This document shows positions 6,915-13,831 of a stretch of DNA of 13,884 nucleotides, one piece after another. The notes below the pieces were generated by a model. It searched no databases and was not told the origin of the DNA. It saw only the letters and a program-made list of their open reading frames with translations. The DNA lies in the NCBI GenBank assembly GCA_049964535.1, contig JBMFXG010000055.1:1-13884 (forward strand). The letters run 5' to 3'. The translations under genes and the position numbers were made by a program. The DNA comes from JAJYZP01 sp049964535 (GTDB lineage: Bacteria > Actinomycetota > Acidimicrobiia > Acidimicrobiales > Acidimicrobiaceae). Position 1 is the first letter of the stretch, and every line of letters begins with the position of its first letter.

Positions 6915-6928
6915 GGTCAGCGCTGACC
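6915..6928. promoter_or_regulatory. Perfect 14-bp palindrome covering the exporter start codon
   Basis: GGTCAGC/GCTGACC is a perfect 14-bp palindrome. It begins at the last two G of the presumed ribosome binding site AGAGGG (6911-6916) and contains the CTG initiation codon (6923-6925). As DNA it resembles an operator half-site pair of a dimeric regulator such as a TetR-type repressor, which often control DrrAB exporters; no such regulator is encoded in the window. Confidence 0.5.
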
Positions 6929-7891
6929 AACGCAATTGAGGCGGACGAGCTTATTAAGGTCTTTAAAGGCGGTGTTCGAGCCTTAGATGGACTATCTCTT
7001 GTGGTTGAAGCTGGTACTGTTTTTGGGCTTTTGGGTCCGAACGGTGCAGGAAAGACGACAGCGGTTCGAATTCTCACCACGGTGACTCAACCGGACCAGG
7101 GTCGGGCTCGGGTTCTAGGGAGGGATGTTCAGCGAGATGCCCGTTGGGTTCGTGCCAATATTGGTTTAGCGGGTCAGTTCGCTGCAGTGGACGAGAACCT
7201 TACCGGACTCGAAAATCTTCGCATGATCGGTCAACTGACGCAGCTCTCGCGCGCGGAAGCGACGTCCCGAGCAAGTCAGTTGCTAGCGGCATTTGAGCTC
7301 GACCACGTTGGGAAGCGTCCCTTGAAGACCTATTCGGGAGGGATGCGTCGGAGGCTCGATCTCGCTGCTGCTTTGGTACATCGCCCACCAGTTCTATTTC
7401 TCGATGAGCCAACAACGGGTCTTGATCCTTACTCTCGTCAGGAGCTTTGGAAGATGGTAGAGGATCTCGTGCGTAGTGGCACGACCGTGTTGCTCACCAC
7501 TCAGTACCTCGAGGAAGCAGATAGGTTGGCGAGTCGAATTGCAGTCGTCGACAAGGGGCGTGTGATAGCGAGCGGAACACCGAAGGAGCTGAAAGCAAGT
7601 TTAGGCAGCTCTGTGGCTGAGATAGAGCTCTTGGACCCGACCGAGATGGCAAAGGTGGTGAGTCTGGTGGAGGCCGGTCTGACAAGCCGGGCCATGGAGG
7701 TGGATGGCAAGTTAGAGATCTCCTTGGAGGGCGGGCCGCGCGAATTGAGAGAGCTCCTGGTCTTCCTTGACGACAACAACGTGGTCGTGCGACACCTAAC
7801 GCTTCGAGACCCAAGTCTTGACGATGTTTTCCTCTCTCTCACCGGAAGATCGAGCGGCTCAAGGAGTAGTGGAGGTGGGCAGGATGATTGA
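6923..7891 (+). CDS. DrrA-type ABC exporter ATP-binding protein
   Basis: A 322-aa ATPase when read from CTG 6923. Walker A GPNGAGKT is at 38-45. The signature is SGGMRRRLDLAAAL, Walker B VLFLDEPTTGLDP, and the H-loop position reads TTQYLEEAD, with the Gln typical of the DrrA subfamily replacing His. A C-terminal extension of about 100 residues follows, usual for daunorubicin-resistance-type ATPases. It energises export through the adjacent permease. Start choice: the family needs the stretch TNAIEADELIKVFKGGVRAL before the P-loop; it is in frame, but no ATG, GTG or TTG precedes it before a stop. CTG 6923 has AGAGGG six bases upstream and gives the typical N-terminus MTNAIEA. A caller limited to standard starts would choose GTG 7001 and lose 26 residues. 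A sequencing indel is the alternative. It overlaps the permease gene by 8 nt. Confidence 0.88.
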   Translation: MTNAIEADELIKVFKGGVRALDGLSLVVEAGTVFGLLGPNGAGKTTAVRILTTVTQPDQGRARVLGRDVQRDARWVRANIGLAGQFAAVDENLTGLENLRMIGQLTQLSRAEATSRASQLLAAFELDHVGKRPLKTYSGGMRRRLDLAAALVHRPPVLFLDEPTTGLDPYSRQELWKMVEDLVRSGTTVLLTTQYLEEADRLASRIAVVDKGRVIASGTPKELKASLGSSVAEIELLDPTEMAKVVSLVEAGLTSRAMEVDGKLEISLEGGPRELRELLVFLDDNNVVVRHLTLRDPSLDDVFLSLTGRSSGSRSSGGGQDD

Positions 7892-8696
7892 TGAAGCACT
7901 CGAGCCAGGTATCCAAGCTGCTTCGCCAACGAGGAGTCTCGGTAGGTTCTTGACCGATGTCTTGGTCGTGGCGGAACGAAACCTGATCTCTTATGCTCGA
8001 GTACCTGAGACCCTGTACTTCTCGTCGATCCAGCCGGTCATGTTTGTACTTCTCTTTCGGTACGTATTTGGCGGAGCGATCGCCGTCCCCGGCCATTCGT
8101 ACGTTGATTTTCTCATACCTGGAATTTTCGTCCAAACGGTGGCATTTGGTTCGATCGGTACCGCTGTAGGGTTGGCCGAAGATCTCCGTAAAGGTTTTAT
8201 CGAACGTTTCCGTTCCTTGCCGATGGCTCGTTCGGCGGTCCTCGCTGGACGAACGATTGCGGACCTGTGTCGAAACATCTTGGTGGTGATCATTATCACC
8301 GTCGTTGGGACTCTCGTCGGGTTTCGTATTCACACATCACCTTTGGCCTTTGTGGGAGCGGTCGGAGTCTTACTACTCTTTGCGTATGCCCTGTCGTGGG
8401 GATTCTCGGTAGTCGGCATGATTGCTCCGAACGCGGAGGCCGCACAGCTCATGGCTTTTCCGCTGCTCTTTCCGTTGACCTTCGCGTCATCCGCGTTTGT
8501 ACCGGTACAGTCAATGCCGTCCTGGCTGCGTGGCTTTGCTAGCAACCAACCCATATCGGTCATCGTTGATGCGGTTCGGGCTCTCTCGCTTGGAGGGCCA
8601 ACGTCCGGTGTTGTGCTTCGGGCGGTTCTATGGTCGTTAGCGATCTTGGCAATAGTAGTTCCGCTCTCGGTGCGACGTTTTCGACGCATGGTCTGA
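7884..8696 (+). CDS. DrrB-type ABC-2 exporter permease
   Basis: A 270-aa integral membrane protein of the ABC-2 type permease family. A cytoplasmic N-terminus of about 40 residues carries the ERNLISYARVPETL segment typical of DrrB-like proteins. About six hydrophobic segments follow: near IQPVMFVLLFRYVFGG, IPGIFVQTVAFG, NILVVIIITVVGTLVGF, LAFVGAVGVLLLFAYAL, the AFPLLFPLTFASSAFVPV stretch, and a last one at VLWSLAILAIVVPLSV. FIERFRSLPMARSAVLAGR between segments 2 and 3 is the conserved coupling region of this family. I chose ATG 7884 because GGAGG lies at 7871-7875, 8 nt upstream; the longer reading from 7818 lies almost wholly within the ATPase gene. The exported substrate is unknown; lipids and hydrophobic drugs are typical of the family. 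Confidence 0.9.
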   Translation: MIDEALEPGIQAASPTRSLGRFLTDVLVVAERNLISYARVPETLYFSSIQPVMFVLLFRYVFGGAIAVPGHSYVDFLIPGIFVQTVAFGSIGTAVGLAEDLRKGFIERFRSLPMARSAVLAGRTIADLCRNILVVIIITVVGTLVGFRIHTSPLAFVGAVGVLLLFAYALSWGFSVVGMIAPNAEAAQLMAFPLLFPLTFASSAFVPVQSMPSWLRGFASNQPISVIVDAVRALSLGGPTSGVVLRAVLWSLAILAIVVPLSVRRFRRMV

Positions 8697-8732
8697 AGCA
8701 CGGTCGCATGAGACCAGGGAGGAACTCTGAAG

Positions 8733-8861
8733 ATGTCGCGCAGTAACGGACCTTGGTGGTGGCTTTTTGTGACCGAAATCGTTGGAACGGATTGTCGAGA
8801 AGAGGACCCTTGGGATTTAGTGCAGGTCTGTGAGAGCGGATCTTTGCGGATCTGGAGCTGA
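8733..8861 (+). CDS. Possible small protein (42 aa) after the exporter
   Basis: ATG 8733 is preceded by GGGAGGA (8717-8723) with a 9-nt spacer, one of the best ribosome binding sites in the window. The reading frame gives MSRSNGPWWWLFVTEIVG, then an acidic stretch TDCREEDPWDL, and ends with RIWS at TGA 8859-8861. It starts 36 nt after the permease stop, so it could be the third gene of that operon. Its last 45 nt run antisense to the 3' end of the VKOR gene. No family is recognised, and the Trp-rich N-terminus could be membrane-interfacial. It may equally be a chance open frame behind a purine-rich stretch. Confidence 0.35.
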   Translation: MSRSNGPWWWLFVTEIVGTDCREEDPWDLVQVCESGSLRIWS

Positions 8862-9278
8862 GTACGTCATGCGGGCGTAGAGAAGGACGAGAAAGTTTGC
8901 CAACGTAATGATGTGAACCGAGGTACACCAAAGACAGATTGCTCCAATGGTAATGATCTCGGAGTAGATCAACCAGAGTATGAAGAGGACTCCGACGCCG
9001 GCTAGGAGCAGTCTCGGTGTCTCAAGACTGGAGATTTTCCAAGAGACTGGGAGATTGATGCCAACCATAACCACGTAAAACAGAAGTCCAAGAAGGGCGA
9101 CCGGCACGTGGAAGAAGAACGATTCGGGCGAGGTCGTCACCTTTTCGCAGTTGATCGTCGAGGTTGCTGGACAGGCAAGTGTGATATGACTATTGAAGTG
9201 CGCTACGGTCAGGTATATCGAGACTCCGAGGCCAGCGACGCTGAGTAGAAGCGTCGAGCGTTTCACCCATGGCGGCAC
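8817..9278 (-). CDS. Vitamin K epoxide reductase (VKOR) family protein
   Basis: A 153-aa membrane protein with four to five hydrophobic helices (about 8-28, 58-76, 88-106, 107-114 running into the CxxC, and 120-137). The VKOR catalytic set is present: the loop pair Cys36 and Cys44 (CPATSTINC), Ser53 following, and the membrane-face pair C115-L-W-C118. Bacterial VKOR homologues reoxidise a periplasmic/extracytoplasmic DsbA-like thiol oxidase and pass electrons to quinone, taking the role of DsbB. The presumed partner, a DUF929 thioredoxin-like protein, is directly upstream with 3 nt between the genes. The GTG start at 9278 lies against the upstream stop; GTG 9266 is an alternative with better spacing from the AGAAGG at the junction. 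Confidence 0.93.
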   Translation of the reverse strand: MPPWVKRSTLLLSVAGLGVSIYLTVAHFNSHITLACPATSTINCEKVTTSPESFFFHVPVALLGLLFYVVMVGINLPVSWKISSLETPRLLLAGVGVLFILWLIYSEIITIGAICLWCTSVHIITLANFLVLLYARMTYSAPDPQRSALTDLH

Positions 9279-9281
9279 CTT

Positions 9282-10196
9282 CTAGCCCCCTAGCTGCGAA
9301 GTTATCGATTTGATCGTCGGCGTTCCGCAGACATTGCCGGGCTGGTCTCCAGTCATCTTGCAGATGGTGGCGATAATGACGTTCGTGGTTTGGTCGATAG
9401 CCTGTCCCGCACTGGAGGTTGGCAGGGAGAGGGCACCAGCTATCGTCGTCCAGTTCAAGCCAGAGAGTACTTGAGGTGTGTAGCTAGCACCGATCTGTAG
9501 GTACCTGTTCCCAAAATCGATGAACGGGATAGCGCCAGTGGTTGTTGTATAGGGAGCCGCATCGTACTTCGTGAAGAGTTTGAGCTGTTCCTTCGACGGT
9601 GGCTGCAAGATGGAGTACCCGGAAAAGTTATTGGACGATGTAGTCGTTTGGTTGGTAGACCACTCTATGGGAACGAACGATATGTATTTGCTGGTATAGC
9701 TACTTTTGTAGAAGGTAAAGGTGTGAGTATTTGCGTAGGAGTCGGAGGCCGATGACTGCATGAGATGGAGGTTCGAAAACGTTCCGAACTTTGAGAGCGC
9801 TGAGATGAGCGGCCACCGTTCTGCGGCGCAGAATGGGCAGTAATCTGCACCGATGAAGAGCACCTCCGGCTTTCCTCCCTGCGTGAGCGATGCGGGAGCG
9901 CCGGTGATCTTCTCCGTGAGTGGAATCGCAGAGGAGTATCCTGCTTGGGCCAGAGCGGTCGCTGGGACGTGAGTGACTGCTTTGAAGATCGATACCGGAA
10001 CCGCCTGGTCGACGGTCGTTGTCGATGAAGTCGAGCCATTTACTTTGATGAGCACGAGAGCGGTGATGATTGCTGCGATGGCAACTACCACAATCCCGAC
10101 GGCGAGGGGCCCTCGCTGGGTCGTTGAACTCGCTGGTCGTCTTTTCGCAGACGCAGGAGACGAACGTCTAGAAGGGGTGGATGATGTCTTCGCCAC
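9282..10196 (-). CDS. DUF929 membrane-anchored thioredoxin-like protein
   Basis: A 304-aa protein. It has a basic, Ser/Pro-rich cytoplasmic start (1-30), a single membrane helix at about 31-50 (LAVGIVVVAIAAIITALVLI), a Ser/Thr-rich linker, then a thioredoxin-fold domain with the active site GADYCPFCAAERWPL (C120-P-F-C123) and a later TGAIPFIDFGNRY segment that supplies the cis-Pro. A second Cys pair, C279 and C290, lies near the end and could form a structural disulfide. The family is DUF929, found in archaea and actinobacteria. CPFC next to VKOR suggests a DsbA-like oxidase of exported proteins, reoxidised by its neighbour; this role is inferred. The GTG start at 10196 has AGGAG seven bases upstream. 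It is the first gene of a two-gene operon, with imperfect direct repeats in its upstream region. Confidence 0.88.
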   Translation of the reverse strand: MAKTSSTPSRRSSPASAKRRPASSTTQRGPLAVGIVVVAIAAIITALVLIKVNGSTSSTTTVDQAVPVSIFKAVTHVPATALAQAGYSSAIPLTEKITGAPASLTQGGKPEVLFIGADYCPFCAAERWPLISALSKFGTFSNLHLMQSSASDSYANTHTFTFYKSSYTSKYISFVPIEWSTNQTTTSSNNFSGYSILQPPSKEQLKLFTKYDAAPYTTTTGAIPFIDFGNRYLQIGASYTPQVLSGLNWTTIAGALSLPTSSAGQAIDQTTNVIIATICKMTGDQPGNVCGTPTIKSITSQLGG

Positions 10197-10241
10197 GATT
10201 GAACTCCTGGTAAGTCGCCGATTGAAAAATATTCGTTGAGA

Positions 10242-10284
10242 TGATCACCTTGAAAAACTCAGGGGCTCTGATCACTGCTTGAAA
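10242..10284. promoter_or_regulatory. Imperfect direct repeats upstream of the DUF929-VKOR operon
   Basis: TGATCAC-CTTGAAA (10242-10255) and TGATCACTGCTTGAAA (10269-10284) are spaced 27 bp start to start, 46-88 bp upstream of the GTG. Each copy begins with the palindrome TGATCA. The arrangement fits a pair of regulator sites or overlap with the operon promoter; the cognate factor is unknown. Confidence 0.45.
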
Positions 10285-11120
10285 GAAAAGATAATCGCTT
10301 TAGGAGGTTGGGCAGACATTCTCAGACGGTACCCAGTATCCTCTTAGCGCCAGGCTGGATTGCTCGTGCATCGATTACTTTCTCTTCGAGGGGTACCGTG
10401 GAGGCTGACGGTCTTCCTGGTTGGCCGGTTGCGGGACCGTTCTCTCTCACTCCGTGACGATCGGTACGTCCCGTCGCTCACTTGATGATCGAATGAACAA
10501 CCCGTGAGGAAAGCCGGTACTGCGACTTCATTCGCTATCGACTCGAGTTTTGGTGATCGATCGATCTGCACTCGTAGCGAATACAGTGCGAGCTTGTGTG
10601 TGGCTGCCGCGTGTGGTTCAAGAGATGTCGAGACGTGGGTCGAAGCTTGAAGAAGATTGGGTTCAGATGTCGCTTCGGCAAGCGGACGGGGAGCGGTCCT
10701 ATCTGGTACGTCTTGAAGCTTGGGACTGCAAGGAAACGAAGAAGAGGATGAAGGATTCTCGAGCGTGTGGCGCCTCCAAGGTGAACTTTGTATCAGCGGG
10801 CGTCGATTGTGTGCAGGTGCTATCTGGTTGGTCCGACTCAGAGAATGAGAGGCACACGCCTAGGAGAAGTCGGATTTCCGAATTTCAAGTTTGCAAGAAT
10901 GGGTCAGCATAGGATGCCGAGTTTGGCGGGTACTCCGTGCAATAGACACGATCACAGATCAATTGTGCGGTGTGGAGGGCAACCCACGGCGCCACCCCGA
11001 AGCTCTTCTGTTTACCCATCCTGGCATGCAGAGGTGGGATGGGTCGTTCGTCCCTCACCATCTCGTCGGCACCACTGACCTCATCTGTACACGGACTCCG
11101 TCTCGGCTGTCCTAGGCTTG

Positions 11121-11161
11121 TCCGAGTCGCTCGGATGGGAACCGAGATCGGTGAATCTCGG
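11121..11161. repeat. Tandem hairpins in the gene-poor region
   Basis: TCCGAG-TCG-CTCGGA (11121-11135, 6-bp stem) is followed six bases on by CCGAGAT-CGGTGA-ATCTCGG (11142-11161, 7-bp stem). Both stems are perfect and share the CCGAG core. No T-run follows, so a terminator is unlikely; a small structured RNA or a protein site is possible. Confidence 0.5.
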
Positions 11162-12037
11162 GGTTTCAAGGGAAAGGTCTCAATACGCAGTACAGTTGGC
11201 TGGTTCTTCGGGCGCCGAGCTTGTGTCGTGCATGCTCGCTCTCGATATCAGTCACGTGTAGCGAAAACTGCTACGGAAGGCGTGATCTCACAACTGCGTA
11301 GTTCCCCCATATTCGTACTCGATGTCGGCGGAGTTCCATGTCCTTGGGTCGAGGTCGAACAGTGGAAGGTGAGTTGTGGACTTTTGTGCACTGCACGTTC
11401 GAGCGCTTTCAGCCCGTCGATAGATCCGCTCCGATCGTTTCGCTGCGGTGTTTCGTGTGTTCTCGGGTGTGACTCTTCGGTCTCGACCTCAGCGAACCAT
11501 CCGAATGAAGGGAACTCGAGCCAGCCCACTCGACTACGGCCGCTCACTCCTACAAGCTTGGTCCGCTCACACGGGGTCAGTTGAGATCCACTGTTCGAGC
11601 CGTGAGATTCACGTGTTCCGACGCCATATTCGGAAGCTACTCGGTCGCACTGCTCGATGACCTTCTAGAACCAGTGGTGGTACCGGAGTTGGTACGAGAT
11701 AGAGATCTTTGTCGGTGGTAAGAGCAGGTGAGCTTCGTTGAAGTCGTCGCCTTCGTGGCAGATCCTGGACCGTTTCCGCTTACGAACTGCAAGGTCGTGA
11801 GTCGACAGCGCAGCGATGTCAAGGTGTGCCCAAGATGGGATCGGATGGGGGATAACGGGTTCTTGGGGCTCGACGGATTCAAACGATGCGCTCTAAACGC
11901 GGTAGGCTGGCTCAGAGTTTGGTCTCAATGAACAGGAAATCGATTGGGAACTCGGTGTCGTCTCACTGTCTTCAGTATCTCCGGTTGTGACTCTGGACCA
12001 GCGGGTGCGAACCGTACGGTAGGCGTGGGGTGATGGT

Positions 12038-12901
12038 TTGGTAGAGGCTCGAGAGGCTGCAACGGTTATGGTCGTGAGCGAGCTCAATGCCGAGCTCGTG
12101 GTCCTACTGCTTGAGAGAAATATTGCTCTTGAGTTCGTTGGAGGCGCATACGTCTTTCCGGGTGGAAAGGTCGAACCACAGGACTCCTCCTCCGATGTTG
12201 TGCGTCGATGTGATGGCCAGACCGATGAGAGCGCTTCATCGCTTCTCGGGCTAGAGCGTGGTGGTCTGAGCTACTTTGTGGCAGGTATTCGAGAGTGCTT
12301 TGAAGAGACCGGGATTCTGCTCGCGCGCTCTGACGGAAGTGGAATTCTCGACGCATCGGGCACGGCATTTGTTGAGACACTATCAGAGGCGAGCAGGAGT
12401 GTGATCGGTCGGTATCGGCAACGGCTCGTACATGGCGAGTGCGACTTTATTACCGTTGTCAAAGAGCTCGGCCTTACTCTTGCGTGCGATCGACTGCGCT
12501 ACGTGGCTCATTGGATTACTCCGACATCCTCCCCTCGTCGCTTCGATACTCGCTTTTTCGTCACGGTAACGGAGAGCTGCCCGCTCTCGCTCGTCGACGA
12601 GGAAGAGGTCGTGAAATCGATCTGGATAGCGCCGTCTCGGGCCCTTGAGGAGTCTAAGTCTGGATCTCTTACGATGATTCTTCCAACGATTCGCAATCTC
12701 GAATCGTTGGAAGCTTTCTCCGACATTGCGCAGCTGGAAGAGTATCTATCTCATCCGCTAGTGATCGTGCCGATCCGACCGGAGCTTGTACCCGGCGACC
12801 ATGGTGATGAGATACGCGTCTCTCAAGAGAGCGAGACACGCTGGTCACATCGATTCGAGTCGCTCGATATCCAACCCAGGTCATTTGGGGCGGATCGCTG
12901 A
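12038..12901 (+). CDS. Nudix hydrolase of the NUDT19-like type (split Nudix box)
   Basis: A 287-aa protein. The first half of the Nudix box is YVFPGGKVEPQD (39-49) and the second half AGIRECFEETGILLA (82-96), with the catalytic REcfEEtG helix intact. About 30 extra residues separate the halves, which is characteristic of the NUDT19/RP2 group, whose mammalian member hydrolyses CoA and acyl-CoA. WITPTSSPRRFDTRFFV (about 158-174) is also typical of that group. The enzyme presumably cleaves a nucleoside diphosphate linked to an organic moiety, using Mg2+; CoA-type substrates are the best guess. The start is TTG 12038 with GGTGA 5 nt upstream; ATG 12068 would cut into the first beta strand (AATVMVVSE). 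The stop overlaps the next gene's ATG by one base (TGATG), so the two are coupled. Confidence 0.88.
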   Translation: MVEAREAATVMVVSELNAELVVLLLERNIALEFVGGAYVFPGGKVEPQDSSSDVVRRCDGQTDESASSLLGLERGGLSYFVAGIRECFEETGILLARSDGSGILDASGTAFVETLSEASRSVIGRYRQRLVHGECDFITVVKELGLTLACDRLRYVAHWITPTSSPRRFDTRFFVTVTESCPLSLVDEEEVVKSIWIAPSRALEESKSGSLTMILPTIRNLESLEAFSDIAQLEEYLSHPLVIVPIRPELVPGDHGDEIRVSQESETRWSHRFESLDIQPRSFGADR

Positions 12902-13824
12902 TGAGCCCTGGCCGGAACCCTGGTGTACGCGTAGCTGAGAACGATCTTCTTGGTGGAGATGACGAAGGTGTGTTTCGGGGGAAGATGTCACCGACACTCT
13001 TGGGTTCCAAACTCGATGTTCGAGCTCTCTACGATCCAGGCGACGGCTATGTGCTCGGCTTCGCCGACGGGACGACTATGAGTTTTGGCGGTGTGCCAGC
13101 ACTCTCCTCACTGCCCAGCGGTCTGCACTCCGGCGATCAAGAGAAGGTGATCGGCCGATCGCCGGCCGTTGCGATGACACGTTCTGCGACCGGCGTGCTG
13201 CTAGCTACAGCCGAGGGGGCGATCCTTCGAGTTGACGTCGAGCGATCGAGGCTGATCGATCAAGGGGGGGGCGACGGGAGTTGTGGCGCCGTGGTGGCGG
13301 TCGCAGCGAGCGATAGCGATGGGTGGAACGGTTGGGTCTTGCGTAGTGATGGGTCGGTTCACAACTTTGGAGCTGCACAGTGGCACGGGGATCTGGTAGG
13401 CGAACTGGACGACGATGCCGCTGTAGCGATCTGTCGAATACCAGTGGACGATGGGTATGCCATTGCGACCGCTCGAGGTCGTGTTTTCCGATTTGGAGTT
13501 GATGGTGGTGAAATTGTCTTGCGACGACCGAACTTAAATGGTTCGATCGTCGCATTGGTTTGGGGCGAGACTCGAGAGAGTTTTTGGCTCGCTGCTTCAG
13601 ATGGTGGCGTCTTTAGTTTTGGCCAGGCGGGCTTCTACGGCTCTCGCTCTGGTGCGGTAGGTGCCCAGGGAGTGGGCTCGGTTGTGGGTATGGTCAAGCT
13701 CGCGAGTGGCCAGGGCTACTGGGTCGCCGATAGCCACGGGAGCGTGCGAGCATTTGGTAGGGCAGCGTTCCTCGGTAGCGCCTTACGCGATCGCCTTGAA
13801 GCGCCTTGTATCGGGATTGCGTAG
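12901..13824 (+). CDS. Protein of degenerate 'GYW.....DG.V..FG' repeats, beta-propeller-like
   Basis: A 307-aa protein with no signal peptide or membrane helix. Six related segments recur every 41-49 residues: GYVLGFADGTTMSFGG (49-64), GVLLATAEGAILRVDV (98-113), GWVLRSDGSVHNFG (144-157), GYAIATARGRVFRFG (185-199), FWLAASDGGVFSFG (228-241) and GYWVADSHGSVRAFG (272-286). The pattern (aromatic strand, turn with DG, strand ending in FG) resembles the 'GYWLVASDGGIFAFGDA.F.GS' repeats common in Acidimicrobiia, where they occur in secreted or wall proteins; here export is not evident. The fold is probably a beta-propeller or related beta-sheet array. ATG 12901 overlaps the Nudix stop, implying coupled expression. 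An 8-G run at 13264-13271 lies inside the frame. Function unknown. Confidence 0.82.
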   Translation: MSPGRNPGVRVAENDLLGGDDEGVFRGKMSPTLLGSKLDVRALYDPGDGYVLGFADGTTMSFGGVPALSSLPSGLHSGDQEKVIGRSPAVAMTRSATGVLLATAEGAILRVDVERSRLIDQGGGDGSCGAVVAVAASDSDGWNGWVLRSDGSVHNFGAAQWHGDLVGELDDDAAVAICRIPVDDGYAIATARGRVFRFGVDGGEIVLRRPNLNGSIVALVWGETRESFWLAASDGGVFSFGQAGFYGSRSGAVGAQGVGSVVGMVKLASGQGYWVADSHGSVRAFGRAAFLGSALRDRLEAPCIGIA

Positions 13825-13831
13825 TTGTTTC

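Larger units (their letters stand above)
10197..12037. other. 1.84-kb stretch without a defensible gene
   Basis: The first 120 bp are the AT-richer upstream region of the DUF929 operon. Beyond that I find only weak frames. 10550-10912 (+, TTG start) is open for 120 codons, but 6 Cys and 4 Trp and the lack of a family make it doubtful. 10970-11584 (+) is Ser/Arg/Cys-rich and looks like noncoding translation. Two short protein-like fragments occur: about 11602-11721 (+), with SVALLDDLLEPVVVPELV, and 11906-12022 (+), with NEQEIDWELGVVSLSSVSP. Both lack good starts and could be remnants of decayed genes. Tandem hairpins sit at 11121-11161. The region's length contrasts with the tight operons on either side. 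Confidence 0.45.

Noticed and set aside
7818..7883. Upstream start for the exporter permease
   Set aside because: It would overlap the ATPase gene by 74 nt, whereas ATG 7884 has GGAGG at ideal spacing and a normal family N-terminus.
10506..10513. GAGGAAAG, as in the conserved core of RNase P RNA
   Set aside because: None of the other conserved RNase P RNA segments follow at the expected distances.
10550..10912. 120-codon plus-strand open frame from TTG
   Set aside because: Unusually high Cys and Trp content, weak start and no family; not strong enough to call a gene.
11137..11163. Sequence resembling a cobalamin riboswitch core (GGGAA...GGTGAA...)
   Set aside because: The B12-box, the downstream CCCGC-ACTGT segment and any B12-related gene are missing; the match is explained by the hairpin itself.
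10970..11584. 204-codon plus-strand open frame
   Set aside because: Composition (Ser, Arg, Cys-rich, no hydrophobic pattern) is typical of noncoding translation, with no ribosome binding site and no family.
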